The translations under genes were made by a program, and so were the position numbers. From Accumulibacter sp. (GTDB lineage Bacteria > Pseudomonadota > Gammaproteobacteria > Burkholderiales > Rhodocyclaceae): a DNA stretch of 64,000 bases. Positions 1-8,580 of the stretch are shown here, one piece after another. The stretch spans positions 1 through 64,000 of the forward strand of contig NZ_JAPUVI010000093.1 in assembly GCF_029255285.1 (NCBI RefSeq), read 5' to 3'. Numbering within the stretch: the stretch's first letter is position 1; each line of letters begins with the position of its first letter. A model generated the notes under the pieces. That model ran no database searches. It was not told the DNA's origin and saw only the letters and a program-made list of their open reading frames with translations.

Positions 1-2
1 TG

Positions 3-725
3 CGCGCCCTGTGGCGCTGGAGCTGGCCGCGCGCGGCGCTCTTCCTGGTCTTCTTCGTCGTCGTCGACTTCGCCTTCTTCTCCGCCAACGTCATCAAAAT
101 CCTCGACGGCGGGTGGTTTCCGCTGGCACTCGGCTTCACGGTGTTTGCCTTGCTATCGACCTGGAAACTGGGCCGTCGATTGCTTTACGAAAAGCTGCAG
201 CAGGATTCGATCCCGCTCGACGCCTTCATCGCCAGCCTGGCCAGCGGCGGGCCGCAGCGCGTTGCGGGGACTGGCGTTTTCCTGACCGCCAGCCCCGAAG
301 GCGTGCCGCGCGCACTTCTGCACAACCTTTACCATAACAAGGTGTTGCACGAGAGGGTGGTGTTGCTGCATGTGGCCTCGGAAGACGTGCCGCACGTTCC
401 GGAAGACGCACGTGTGCGCGTCGAGGGGCTGGAGGCGGGTTTTTATCGTGTATTCGTCCGCTACGGCTTCAAAGACGATCCCAACGTGCCGCAAGTCATG
501 GACGAGTGCGCCGATCTGGGGCTGCGTTTCGAGATGATGGAGACGTCGTTCTTTCTCGGTCGCGAGACGGTCGTCACGATGCCGATTTCGAGGCGCGCGC
601 GCATGGCTTACTGGCGGCAGATCCTGTTTACCTGGATGTTCCGCAATGCCGATCCGGCTACCGCCTTCTTCAAGATTCCTCCCAACCGTGTCGTCGAACT
701 CGGGGCCCAGGTCGAGCTGGCCTAG
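3..725 (+). CDS. kup: Kup-type potassium uptake protein, C-terminal part (5' end outside window)
   Basis: The reading frame is open from the first bases of the window, so the N-terminus lies upstream. The visible part starts with the last membrane helices (a Phe/Val/Leu-rich run, then the ILDGGWFPL motif typical of the Kup/HAK/KUP family). It continues into the soluble C-terminal domain with the HNLYHNKVLHERVV block and a YGF.D.PNVP segment. Kup proteins are inner-membrane K+/H+ symporters that take up potassium at low external pH. About 240 residues are visible of a family length near 620-630. The C-terminus looks complete and ends in TAG. Family assignment is very secure; transport specificity is by family. 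Confidence 0.93.
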   Translation, partial: RALWRWSWPRAALFLVFFVVVDFAFFSANVIKILDGGWFPLALGFTVFALLSTWKLGRRLLYEKLQQDSIPLDAFIASLASGGPQRVAGTGVFLTASPEGVPRALLHNLYHNKVLHERVVLLHVASEDVPHVPEDARVRVEGLEAGFYRVFVRYGFKDDPNVPQVMDECADLGLRFEMMETSFFLGRETVVTMPISRRARMAYWRQILFTWMFRNADPATAFFKIPPNRVVELGAQVELA

Positions 726-864
726 CGATGAGTCGGTCGACCGGTCTGGAAGCGTGCGCTCTCCGTCGCCGGGCAGCGGTGGCGGGGAGGCCGGCTGTCG
801 GCCGGATAGCGTGAGGTGCCGTTTCCCGACTGCTGACCAGGTGAGGCCTATCCATCGACTCGCG

Positions 865-2193
865 ATGCGAGTGTTCATTGCCGACCTGGCGCTGGGTGTG
901 GTGATCAATACCCCGTGCGCGGAAGCGTTGCCGCCGGCGCCGGTCGAACTGGGCAGCGTTCGTCGCAATGAACAGGGGCAGCTCGAGGTCGTCAAACCTC
1001 CTCCGGACCGCCCTTCCGCCGTCACCCGGGATTCGGGGGCTACGCCTTCGGGCATCGACGGTCCGAACGCGGGACCAGACAAGACGCCGACCGCTCAAGC
1101 CGCGAGCGGAAGGACGATCGTCGTCGGACCAAACGAGCCGATCGGCAGCCTCAAGGAAGCGGCGCGGATGGCGCGTGATGGCGATACCATCGAGATTCTG
1201 CCCGGCGAGTATCGACGGCAGGCGGTCGTCTGGGGAGCAGGCCGGGTGACGATCAGGGGCCGTGGCAAGCGGCCGGTTTTCCTCGCTGACGGTGACAGTG
1301 CGGAAGACAAGGCGTTGTGGGTGGTCCGCAACGCGGACATGCTGATAGAAAACATCGAAATCCGGGGCGTGCGCGTGCGGCATGGTAACGGCGCGGGAAT
1401 TCGCCTGGAAAATGGCCAGCTGCGAATCGTTCGCTGTGCCTTCTTGGACAACGAGATGGGCATCCTGACGGGAAACGATCCGACGACGGTGCTCGACATC
1501 GAGGACAGCGAGTTCGGCCAAGCACCGAAACACAGCGGGGCGCTGCACCACCTGCTCTACGCGGGAACGATCGCTCGCCTCAGTGTCAGGGGCAGCCGCT
1601 TCGAGCAGGGCTTCCGTGGCCACCTGATCAAGTCCCGGGCCAGGGAGAGTTTTCTGTTTTACAACATGATCGTCGATGGCGAGGGCGGGCGAGCGTCGTA
1701 CGAGGTCGAGTTTCCGAATGGCGGGCTGGCCTGGATGATCGGCAACATTGTCGGCCAGAGCGCCAGCACCGAGAATCCCGACCTGATCTCCTACGGTGCG
1801 GAGGGTCGGCGCTGGCCCGAGAACGGTCTGTATCTGGCGCACAACACCTTGCTCGACGAGCATCACGGCGGACGCTTCCTGCGCCTCTGGAGCGACCGTC
1901 TGCCGCCCGAAACCGAAGTCTGGGCGATCAATAATCTGGTCGTCGGACCGAGCACTTTTTCTCCGCTGGGCCCCGGCCGCTACGATGGCAACCAGACCGC
2001 CGAACGGTCGCTTCTGAGCAACCCCGACGGCCAGGACTTCTCCTTGCCCAGTAACTCGCGACTGAGGGGAACGGCACGGCCGCCGGGATCGGTGCGTGAG
2101 CGCAGCCTGCTACCGGTAGCGGAATTCCGGCTGCCAGCCGGTACCCGGGCACTTGCCAGCGGCAAGCCCTTGTCGCCGGGTGCCCTACAGTGA
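865..2193 (+). CDS. exported right-handed parallel beta-helix repeat protein
   Basis: The protein has about 442 residues. A short hydrophobic N-terminus resembling a signal peptide is followed by a low-complexity Pro/Ala linker and then a repetitive region from about residue 90. That region has the Asn/Gly/Ile spacing of pectate-lyase-like PbH1 repeats (for example NADMLIENIEIRGV and NGAGIRLENGQLRIVR). Such folds occur in polysaccharide lyases, epimerases and surface proteins; no catalytic signature allows a substrate call. ATG 865 was chosen. An in-frame GTG at 841 would give a better charged n-region for a signal peptide and is a real alternative. The gene stands alone between kup and the oppositely oriented dsbD. 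Confidence 0.65.
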   Translation: MRVFIADLALGVVINTPCAEALPPAPVELGSVRRNEQGQLEVVKPPPDRPSAVTRDSGATPSGIDGPNAGPDKTPTAQAASGRTIVVGPNEPIGSLKEAARMARDGDTIEILPGEYRRQAVVWGAGRVTIRGRGKRPVFLADGDSAEDKALWVVRNADMLIENIEIRGVRVRHGNGAGIRLENGQLRIVRCAFLDNEMGILTGNDPTTVLDIEDSEFGQAPKHSGALHHLLYAGTIARLSVRGSRFEQGFRGHLIKSRARESFLFYNMIVDGEGGRASYEVEFPNGGLAWMIGNIVGQSASTENPDLISYGAEGRRWPENGLYLAHNTLLDEHHGGRFLRLWSDRLPPETEVWAINNLVVGPSTFSPLGPGRYDGNQTAERSLLSNPDGQDFSLPSNSRLRGTARPPGSVRERSLLPVAEFRLPAGTRALASGKPLSPGALQ

Positions 2194-2283
2194 TGTCGTT
2201 GGGCGGGTGAAGCGCGGCGGTGGCCGCGACAGCAGCGTCGGCGATGCGTGTCGTCGCCTAGCGCGGCGACCTGGGAAGGGAAT

Positions 2284-4047
2284 CTAGCTCAGCTTGGCCA
2301 GCAGGCTCAGGAACTCCTCGGCATTCTGGAAACCGACGACACGTACGCCGTCGATTTCCTTTCCGCTGGCGTCGAAGAAAATGATTCCCGGCGGACCGAA
2401 AAGTTGAAAACGCTGCAACAGCGCCCTGTCCTCATCCGAATTCGCCGTCACGTCGGCCTGCAGCAAAGTCCAGCCGGCCAGTCTGGCCTGAACGCGCGGG
2501 TCGGCGAAGGTAAATCTTTCCATTTCCTTGCACGACACGCACCAGTCGGCATAGAAGTCCAGCAGTACGGGCTTGCCGGCCGTCCGGATTCGGGTTTCGA
2601 GATCGGCCAGCGAACGGACGCGCGTGAATGGCAGTGGCCTGAGTTCGCCACTTGCCGATGCGCTGCGCAGTACCGACAGCGGCTGCAAGGGGTCGCGCGA
2701 GCCGGCCAGCGTGCCGATCAGCATCGCCGCACCGAGCAGCAGCATGACGATGCCGATTCCTTTCCAGAACCGTTGCCAGTTCTTGGCGTGCGGCGGCAGA
2801 GGGTCGAGGGCGTGCAGATAGATCGCCGGAACGATCAGCAACAAGGCCCAGGCGACCATCTGCGCGACTATCGGAATGACCGGCGAGGCCAGCCAGACGG
2901 CAGTGGCGAGCAGGAGTACGCCGAGTGCCTTCTTGACGGCGTCCATCCACGGACCTGAGCGGGGCAGCAAACTACCGGCAGAGACGCCAACGGCGAGCAA
3001 AGGCGTGCCCATGCCGAGCGCCATCGAGAAAAGCGCGGCGCCGCCGAGTCTGGCGTCACCGGTCTGGCCGATGTAGAGCAGGGCGCCGGCCAGCGGTGCC
3101 GCGACGCAGGGGCCAACGATGATTGCCGAAACGGCGCCCATCACGGCGACTCCGGGCAGCGACCCGCCCTTGAAGTGGTTTGCTTCCTCCGTGACCTTGC
3201 TTTGCAGGAAGGTCGGCATTTGCAGTTCGTAGAAGCCGAACATCGACAGCGACAAGGCCACGAAAAGTGCGGCAAAGCCTCCGAGCACCCAGGGATTCTG
3301 CAGTGCCGTGGCGAGCAAGGTACCGGTCAGGCCGGCAGCGATTCCCGCCGCGGCGTAGGTGAGGGCCATTCCCAGAACGTAGGTCAGCGACAGTACGAAG
3401 CCGTGCCAATGCGAGACGGGACGACCGTTGCGACCGGCGCCGACGATGATGCTCGAAACGATCGGGATCATCGGAAAGACGCATGGCGTCAGCGACAACA
3501 GCAGTCCAAAGCCGAAGAAACTGCCGACGAGCAGCCAGAAACCGCTGTGGCGGAACAATTGCGCGATGCGTCCCGACTCGTCGGTCACCGGGCCGGGCTC
3601 CGAAGGTGCGGCAACGGCCGTCGGGTCCGGGAGTTGCAGGTTGAGTTTCTGCTGCTGCGGCGGATAGCAGACGCCGGCGTCGGCGCAGCCTTGCGAAGTG
3701 ACTTTCAAAATCAGCGCCAGCGGACCCGAGCTGTTGCGCTCGACCGGCAGGCGGATAACGACCGTCTCGTAGTAGACCTCGACCTTGCCGAAAGTCTCGT
3801 CGTCCTTCGCTTTGCCGGGCGGCAGCGCGGCCGCGCCGAGTGGCACGGTCGCCGGTTCCGCGGCGAAGCGGAACTTGTCGCGATAGAGGTAGTAGCCCTT
3901 GGCGATCGCGAAGCGCACCTCGATGTTTTGTCCGTCGATGGCGCGCGCCGTCGGCCGGAAAGCGACGGCCGGGTCGAGAAAATCGTCGGCGTAGCTCAGA
4001 GTGGCGGACAGAAAAAAGAAGAGTAAGAACAGGCAGCGACGGGTCAT
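2284..4047 (-). CDS. dsbD: thiol:disulfide interchange protein DsbD (cytochrome c biogenesis type)
   Basis: This 587-residue protein matches the usual DsbD length. A signal peptide covers residues 1-20. An N-terminal immunoglobulin-like domain carries a Cys pair (GCADAGVCYPP). A central eight-helix membrane domain has redox cysteines in LTPCVFPMIPI and GPCVAAPLAG. The C-terminal thioredoxin domain carries WCVSC. DsbD moves electrons from cytoplasmic thioredoxin to periplasmic DsbC and the apocytochrome c reduction pathway, which fits the multiheme cytochrome operon just upstream on the other strand. The start is the only ATG that gives a proper signal peptide. cutA lies 18 bp upstream on the same strand, so the two are probably co-transcribed. 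Confidence 0.95.
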   Translation of the reverse strand: MTRRCLFLLFFFLSATLSYADDFLDPAVAFRPTARAIDGQNIEVRFAIAKGYYLYRDKFRFAAEPATVPLGAAALPPGKAKDDETFGKVEVYYETVVIRLPVERNSSGPLALILKVTSQGCADAGVCYPPQQQKLNLQLPDPTAVAAPSEPGPVTDESGRIAQLFRHSGFWLLVGSFFGFGLLLSLTPCVFPMIPIVSSIIVGAGRNGRPVSHWHGFVLSLTYVLGMALTYAAAGIAAGLTGTLLATALQNPWVLGGFAALFVALSLSMFGFYELQMPTFLQSKVTEEANHFKGGSLPGVAVMGAVSAIIVGPCVAAPLAGALLYIGQTGDARLGGAALFSMALGMGTPLLAVGVSAGSLLPRSGPWMDAVKKALGVLLLATAVWLASPVIPIVAQMVAWALLLIVPAIYLHALDPLPPHAKNWQRFWKGIGIVMLLLGAAMLIGTLAGSRDPLQPLSVLRSASASGELRPLPFTRVRSLADLETRIRTAGKPVLLDFYADWCVSCKEMERFTFADPRVQARLAGWTLLQADVTANSDEDRALLQRFQLFGPPGIIFFDASGKEIDGVRVVGFQNAEEFLSLLAKLS

Positions 4048-4065
4048 GAGCAGGTGGGGCAGAAA

Positions 4066-4389
4066 TCAATCGACAGGATGCGTTTCGTCCGCCACCCAAG
4101 CCAGGTATTCCGGCAGTCCTTCCCGGATGGGGAGAGCGATCACTTCCGGCAGCTCGTAGGGGTGGCGGCGGCGGATTGCCGCTTCGAGCGCCAGATAACG
4201 CTCACTGGACGTCTTGATCAGCATGGGAACCTCGTCGGCGGTTTCGATAGATCCCTGCCAACGGTACACCGAGTGACACGGCGCCAGAATATTGACACAC
4301 GCCGCGAGACGCGCCTCGACGAGCTCCCTGGCCAGAGCTTCGGCAGTCGGTCGGTCGGGTAGATTGGTCAGTACGAGCAGCGTGGTCAC
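4066..4389 (-). CDS. cutA: divalent-cation tolerance protein CutA
   Basis: This is a 107-residue trimeric PII-like protein of the CutA1 family, implicated in copper and divalent metal tolerance although its biochemical role is unsettled. The sequence runs VLTNLPDRPTAEALARELVE, then ACVNI, YRWQGSIE, EVPMLIKT and YELPEVIALPI, all family hallmarks, and it has the normal family length. The start is a GTG at 4389; the frame stays open further upstream but that extension has no family counterpart. The gene lies 18 bp upstream of dsbD on the same strand, an arrangement common in Betaproteobacteria. Confidence 0.9.
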   Translation of the reverse strand: MTTLLVLTNLPDRPTAEALARELVEARLAACVNILAPCHSVYRWQGSIETADEVPMLIKTSSERYLALEAAIRRRHPYELPEVIALPIREGLPEYLAWVADETHPVD

Positions 4390-4727
4390 CGGACGAATTC
4401 TACTCCGCTGCGCGTTCAATCGGCCAGTCGAGGCTCGCCCAGGCGACGAGGACTGGATGACCGGCAACATCTATCTCAACTTGAGGGGCGGAACTCTACG
4501 TCCCAATGGAATCGCCTGCGAGCTCTTGCGTAATAAGGTTGCACACCCCGAGGTTCAGAAATTTTGCCGCGGGCAGAAAATTGACAGGATCGTTGACGCA
4601 GATCATGCGCAGGTATTGAAGTATGTACTGATTTTCTAATGTACAACAGTAATATTCCTTCCCACGCAAAGGCCCCTGACAACGGGCAAGCGCGGTCAGG
4701 AAAGATCAATTTTCACCGGAGTTCGCC
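4390..4727. promoter_or_regulatory. intergenic promoter region between cutA and the octaheme operon
   Basis: This 338-bp gap separates the divergent cutA-dsbD and cytochrome transcription units. It holds no credible gene. It is more AT-rich than its surroundings from about 4530 to 4670 and contains the FNR-like site reported separately. Promoters for both units are expected here, but no -10/-35 pair stands out clearly enough to place. Confidence 0.4.
4593..4606 (+). promoter_or_regulatory. possible FNR/Anr-type binding site
   Basis: The sequence TTGACGCAGATCAT matches the FNR/Anr consensus TTGAT-N4-ATCAA at 8 of the 10 defined positions. It lies about 120 bp before the first gene of the cytochrome operon. 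Anaerobic control would suit a respiratory octaheme cytochrome. The match is imperfect and unsupported by any other evidence. Confidence 0.3.
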
Positions 4728-5120
4728 ATGATCAAGTGTTCGCCGATTGCCGCCGCAATCACTGTTGGACTGCTAAGTGTCTCATCGCTCGCCTTGGCTT
4801 ACGAAGCTGACTGGAAACGCGGTCGCGTTTATTACCGTAGTGTGTGCACTGCCTGTCATGCCGCCCAGGCAGGCGGCTCGATCGCTCCGAGCACGATGAC
4901 CAAGAGCCAGTGGGCCAACTACCTGGAGGCCGACAAGCATGCCAATGGCAAAGATTCGATGAGGCAGTACGTCAGCAAGGCCTACCGCGCCAGCATCCGC
5001 AGCCAGAACAAGGCAGCCGAAAAGTTTGCCGACGTGCCCGATGACGAACTTTTCCAAGACATCAAAGCGTTCGTCATCAAGGGCGCCAAAGATGGCGATG
5101 CGCCAGCCACGTGCAGTTGA
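4728..5120 (+). CDS. periplasmic monoheme cytochrome c
   Basis: This 130-residue protein has a signal peptide (cleavage probably after ALA at residue 24) and one CTACH heme-binding motif (Cys40, Cys43, His44). Met57 is the nearest candidate sixth ligand. It is the first gene of a four-gene operon with a triple-rhodanese protein, an octaheme cytochrome and a cytochrome b. The likely role is a small electron carrier serving or fed by that complex. The start is backed by a GGAG-like site (caccggag) upstream of ATG 4728. The exact class I cytochrome subfamily was not recognised. Confidence 0.85.
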   Translation: MIKCSPIAAAITVGLLSVSSLALAYEADWKRGRVYYRSVCTACHAAQAGGSIAPSTMTKSQWANYLEADKHANGKDSMRQYVSKAYRASIRSQNKAAEKFADVPDDELFQDIKAFVIKGAKDGDAPATCS

Positions 5121-5166
5121 GATGCGCTGAGTGCATCCCTCGTCGATACCGAATCCGCCGGAGATC

Positions 5167-6309
5167 ATGTTGAAACCGATTCGTTCCCTTGCGGTTGCCG
5201 CCGTGCTGACCGCTCTTTTCTCCGTTACCGTCGTTTTCCCGACTACCACCTTGTCAGCCGAGGAGGCGGTCGTCCAAAAGGCCGGCTGGTACCACAAGCT
5301 GGTCAACGCCGAATTCGTTGCCGAATACGCCGTTCTACCCAAGCCGGACGACGTACAGATCGTCGACTCACGGCCGACGGTGCGCAAGTACGATCCGGGT
5401 CACATCCCAACCGCGCTCAACATTCCAGACAGCCAGTTTGACAAGCTGGTCGACCGGTTACCCAAAGACAAGAGCAGTCTGCTTATTTTCTATTGCGACG
5501 GTCCGGACTGCATGCTCAGCCACAATTCGGCGTTCCGGGCCGAAAAGCTTGGGTATGGCAACATTCGAGTCTACGCCGACGGTTACCCCGACTGGCTGAA
5601 AAGCGGCCATGTCGGGGCAGTGAGCGTTCCCTACATCAAGAAGCTGATCGACGAAAAGGCAGCGATGACGCTGATCGACTCGCGGCCGAAAGAGCGCAAG
5701 TTTGACAAAGGTCATATCCCCGGCGCGATCAGTATTCCCGATCTGCAGTTCGACAAGCTGGTCGACCGTCTGCCGGCCGACAAGGCCGCTCCGCTTTACT
5801 TCTACTGTGAAGGTCTGAGCTGCAAACTGAGCTCGGATTCAGCCGCCAAGGCGGTCAAGCTGGGCTATAGCGCCGTCAAGGTGGTGCCTGAGGGGTATCC
5901 CGCCTGGGAAAGGCTGTACGGCCCCGGACCCACCGCCGAAACCTCCGCCACGCCGGCCGCTCCGGCGATCCAGGCGGGCAAGGAAAGCGGCACGATCAGC
6001 GTCGCTTCGTTCGAGAGAATCTACACGGAAGCGCCGGCGACAATTCACTTGATCGACGTGCGCGAACCCGCTGAATTTGCCACCGGAACCTTCAAGGGCG
6101 CCGTCAATTTCCCGATCAATGCACTGGAAAAGCGTATTGACGAACTACCGACCGACAAACCGATCGTCTTCTTCTGCGGCACCAGCGCCCGTAGCGGCGA
6201 GGCGCATGACATGGCGAAGCTTTACAAACCTTCCCTGAAGACCTACTTTCTTGATGCCGACATCAAGTGGAGCAAGGATGGAAGCTACCTCATTGCCGAG
6301 AAGAAATAG
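5167..6309 (+). CDS. exported triple-rhodanese-domain sulfurtransferase
   Basis: This 380-residue protein has an N-terminal signal sequence (about residues 1-32) and three rhodanese domains at roughly 45-150, 155-255 and 278-375. Each domain has a candidate catalytic cysteine: Cys110 in FYCDGPDC, Cys214 in FYCEGLSC and Cys337 in FFCGTSARSG. The first two domains are near-duplicates (both carry KLVDRLP and GHIP) and keep a second Cys in the loop; the third is a more standard rhodanese with a DVREPAEF motif. The periplasmic location and the operon position between a cytochrome c and an octaheme cytochrome suggest handling of sulfane sulfur for that enzyme. ATG 5167 follows a GGAG; an upstream in-frame GTG at 5131 is less likely. 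Confidence 0.88.
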   Translation: MLKPIRSLAVAAVLTALFSVTVVFPTTTLSAEEAVVQKAGWYHKLVNAEFVAEYAVLPKPDDVQIVDSRPTVRKYDPGHIPTALNIPDSQFDKLVDRLPKDKSSLLIFYCDGPDCMLSHNSAFRAEKLGYGNIRVYADGYPDWLKSGHVGAVSVPYIKKLIDEKAAMTLIDSRPKERKFDKGHIPGAISIPDLQFDKLVDRLPADKAAPLYFYCEGLSCKLSSDSAAKAVKLGYSAVKVVPEGYPAWERLYGPGPTAETSATPAAPAIQAGKESGTISVASFERIYTEAPATIHLIDVREPAEFATGTFKGAVNFPINALEKRIDELPTDKPIVFFCGTSARSGEAHDMAKLYKPSLKTYFLDADIKWSKDGSYLIAEKK

Positions 6310-6338
6310 GCCCTCTCACCGATTCGCACGGGGACGAC

Positions 6339-7958
6339 ATGATATTTAGTATTTTTGACCGGTTGACCACGACGTGTTCGATCGGCAGTCTGCTGGCCGC
6401 GCTGCTTTTTGCCGGCACGGCCTGCGCCAGCGAGCCGCCACCGGTACGGCTGGATTCGACGGCAGACCACGCCAAGTACAAGGAATTGCAGCAGAACTTC
6501 GCGTCCGGCCCGGAGCTGACCCAGGTCTGCCTGAGCTGCCATACCGAAGCCGCCAAACAGGTGCACCGCACCAAGCACTGGACCTGGGATTTCCTGAACC
6601 CGGAAAATCGGCAGCGCCTGGGCAAAAAGAACGTCATCAACAATTTCTGTATCTCGGTTCCGTCAAATTACGCCTTCTGCACCAGTTGCCACGTCGGCTA
6701 CGGCTGGAAGGATGCGAGCTTCGACTTTTCAGCGGAGGAAAATGTCGATTGCCTGGTCTGCCACGACACTACCGGCACCTATCGCAAACTGCCCGGCATG
6801 GCCGGTCACCCGCCGTACAAAGATGTCGAGATTCCGCCCGGCTCAGGCAAGATCGCCAAAGCGGTTGACCTGAGCCGGGTTGCGCAGAAGGTCGGCAAGA
6901 CCAGCCGTGACACCTGTGGCGCCTGCCACTTCTTCGGCGGTGGTGGCGATGGTGTCAAGCACGGCGACATGGATTCGTCGCTTGCTTCCCCGGACAAGGA
7001 TGTAGACGTTCACATGGACGCCACCGGCCTCGACTTCACCTGCGGCACTTGCCACAAGACCGCAAGCCACGACGTCCCGGGCAGTCGTTACACTCCGGTC
7101 GGCAAAGACAAGGACGGTGCTCACATGCGCGGCAAGGAGGACAAGAGCAATCCGGCCACCTGCCAGTCCTGCCATGGGCTCAACCCGCACAAGGAAGGCG
7201 GCATGGCGACCAAGCTCAATCACCATACCGACAAGATTGCCTGTCAGACCTGTCACATTCCCGCTATCGCCCGCGGCGGCGTCGCCACCAAGATGAGTTG
7301 GGACTGGTCGACCGCCGGCCGGTTGACTCCCGATGGCAAACCGATGATCAAGAAGGATGACAAGGGGCGCGTCATTTACGATTCGAAGAAAGGGGATTTC
7401 GCGCTCGGCGAAAACGTCATCCCCGAGTACGCCTGGTTCAATGGCAAGGTCAGCTATACACTGCTCAGCGATAAGATCGAGAACACGGACGGCGTGACGC
7501 ACATCAACAAACTGGGCGGCAGCGCCACCGATGGGGAATCATTGATCTGGCCGATGAAAGTGTTCCGCGGCGCGCAACCCTTCGACGCAGTCAACAAGAC
7601 GCTGGTGACACCCCATACCGCCGGCAACGACGATACCGCGTACTGGAAGAACTTCGGTTGGGAAAAAGCCATCGAGACCGGCATGAAGGTCGCCGGCGCC
7701 GATTTCTCAGGCAAGGTGGGCTTTATCAAGACCGACATGTCCTGGCCAATCACCCACATGGTGGCGCCCAAAGAAAAGGCTCTGGGTTGCAACGAATGCC
7801 ACACCAAAGGCGGTCGCCTGGACAAGATCGAAGGCATTCACATTCCGGGGCGTGATGCCAACAGCCTGGTCAACCTGATCGGTTGGCTGATCGCCGGGGC
7901 TACGCTGGCGGCCGTATCGCTGCACGGCTTGATCCGCATACTGCGCCGCCCACGCTGA
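6339..7958 (+). CDS. tetrathionate-reductase-like octaheme cytochrome c, membrane anchored
   Basis: This 539-residue exported protein has a signal sequence (about residues 1-31) and exactly eight CxxCH motifs, with first Cys at residues 64, 114, 138, 193, 235, 275, 302 and 484. The long gap between hemes 7 and 8 and the overall layout match the octaheme tetrathionate reductase (OTR) family described from Shewanella. OTR can reduce tetrathionate, nitrite and hydroxylamine in vitro, but its physiological substrate is unclear. A single C-terminal helix (about 509-533) followed by basic residues should anchor it to the inner membrane beside the cytochrome b encoded next. ATG 6339 gives a sensible signal peptide. 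Family is secure; substrate is not. Confidence 0.9.
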   Translation: MIFSIFDRLTTTCSIGSLLAALLFAGTACASEPPPVRLDSTADHAKYKELQQNFASGPELTQVCLSCHTEAAKQVHRTKHWTWDFLNPENRQRLGKKNVINNFCISVPSNYAFCTSCHVGYGWKDASFDFSAEENVDCLVCHDTTGTYRKLPGMAGHPPYKDVEIPPGSGKIAKAVDLSRVAQKVGKTSRDTCGACHFFGGGGDGVKHGDMDSSLASPDKDVDVHMDATGLDFTCGTCHKTASHDVPGSRYTPVGKDKDGAHMRGKEDKSNPATCQSCHGLNPHKEGGMATKLNHHTDKIACQTCHIPAIARGGVATKMSWDWSTAGRLTPDGKPMIKKDDKGRVIYDSKKGDFALGENVIPEYAWFNGKVSYTLLSDKIENTDGVTHINKLGGSATDGESLIWPMKVFRGAQPFDAVNKTLVTPHTAGNDDTAYWKNFGWEKAIETGMKVAGADFSGKVGFIKTDMSWPITHMVAPKEKALGCNECHTKGGRLDKIEGIHIPGRDANSLVNLIGWLIAGATLAAVSLHGLIRILRRPR

Positions 7959-7974
7959 TTTCGAGGAAACCATC

Positions 7975-8580
7975 ATGGAACGTATCTACATCTTTACCCG
8001 CTTCGAGCGGTTCTGGCACTGGGCCCAGGTGTTGCTGGTGATCGGCATGATGATCACCGGCTTCGAGATTCACGGTACCTACCATCTGCTTGGCTTCGCC
8101 AAGGCGCATCAGATTCATGGCGTCGCCGCCTGGGCACTGATCGTTCTCTGGATATTCGCCATCTTCTGGCACTTCGTCACCGGTGAATGGCGCCAGTACA
8201 TTCCGACCATGAAAAACGTGGACGTGATGTTGAAATACTATGTCCTGGGGATTTTCCGCGGCGAGCGTCACCCCTTCAAGGTGACGCGCCGGCAGAAGCA
8301 CAATCCGCTGCAGGCGCAGGCCTATCTCATGGTCAAGGTGCTGATCAACCCGTTGCTCTGGATTTCCGGGCTGATCTATCTTTACTACAACGAACTGGCG
8401 GCCTTGGGACACCATTTTGATCTGGCCACCATCGCTCTCGCCCATACCATCGGCGCCTTCATGATGCTGGCCTTCTTCATTGCCCACGTCTATTTGATCA
8501 CCACCGGTGACACTGTGGGCGCCCAACTCAAAGCGATGATTACCGGCTGGGAGCAAAGCGAAGAGAAAAACGCCGGATAG
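7975..8580 (+). CDS. cytochrome b (b561/Ni-hydrogenase type), quinone-linked membrane subunit
   Basis: This 201-residue protein has four predicted transmembrane helices and histidines placed as diheme ligands: FWHW near residue 15, HQIHG near 47, FWHF near 66, AHTIG near 156 and AHVYL near 170. It belongs to the cytochrome b561/Ni-hydrogenase b-type family that passes electrons between the quinone pool and periplasmic partners. It starts 16 bp after the octaheme gene behind a GAGGAAACC site, so it is the probable membrane electron donor or acceptor of the octaheme protein. It is the last gene of the operon. Confidence 0.88.
   Translation: MERIYIFTRFERFWHWAQVLLVIGMMITGFEIHGTYHLLGFAKAHQIHGVAAWALIVLWIFAIFWHFVTGEWRQYIPTMKNVDVMLKYYVLGIFRGERHPFKVTRRQKHNPLQAQAYLMVKVLINPLLWISGLIYLYYNELAALGHHFDLATIALAHTIGAFMMLAFFIAHVYLITTGDTVGAQLKAMITGWEQSEEKNAG

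Noticed and set aside
646-864. Upstream extension of the beta-helix protein
   Set aside because: The frame runs back into the end of kup and lacks signal-peptide features; starts at 841 or 865 are more plausible.
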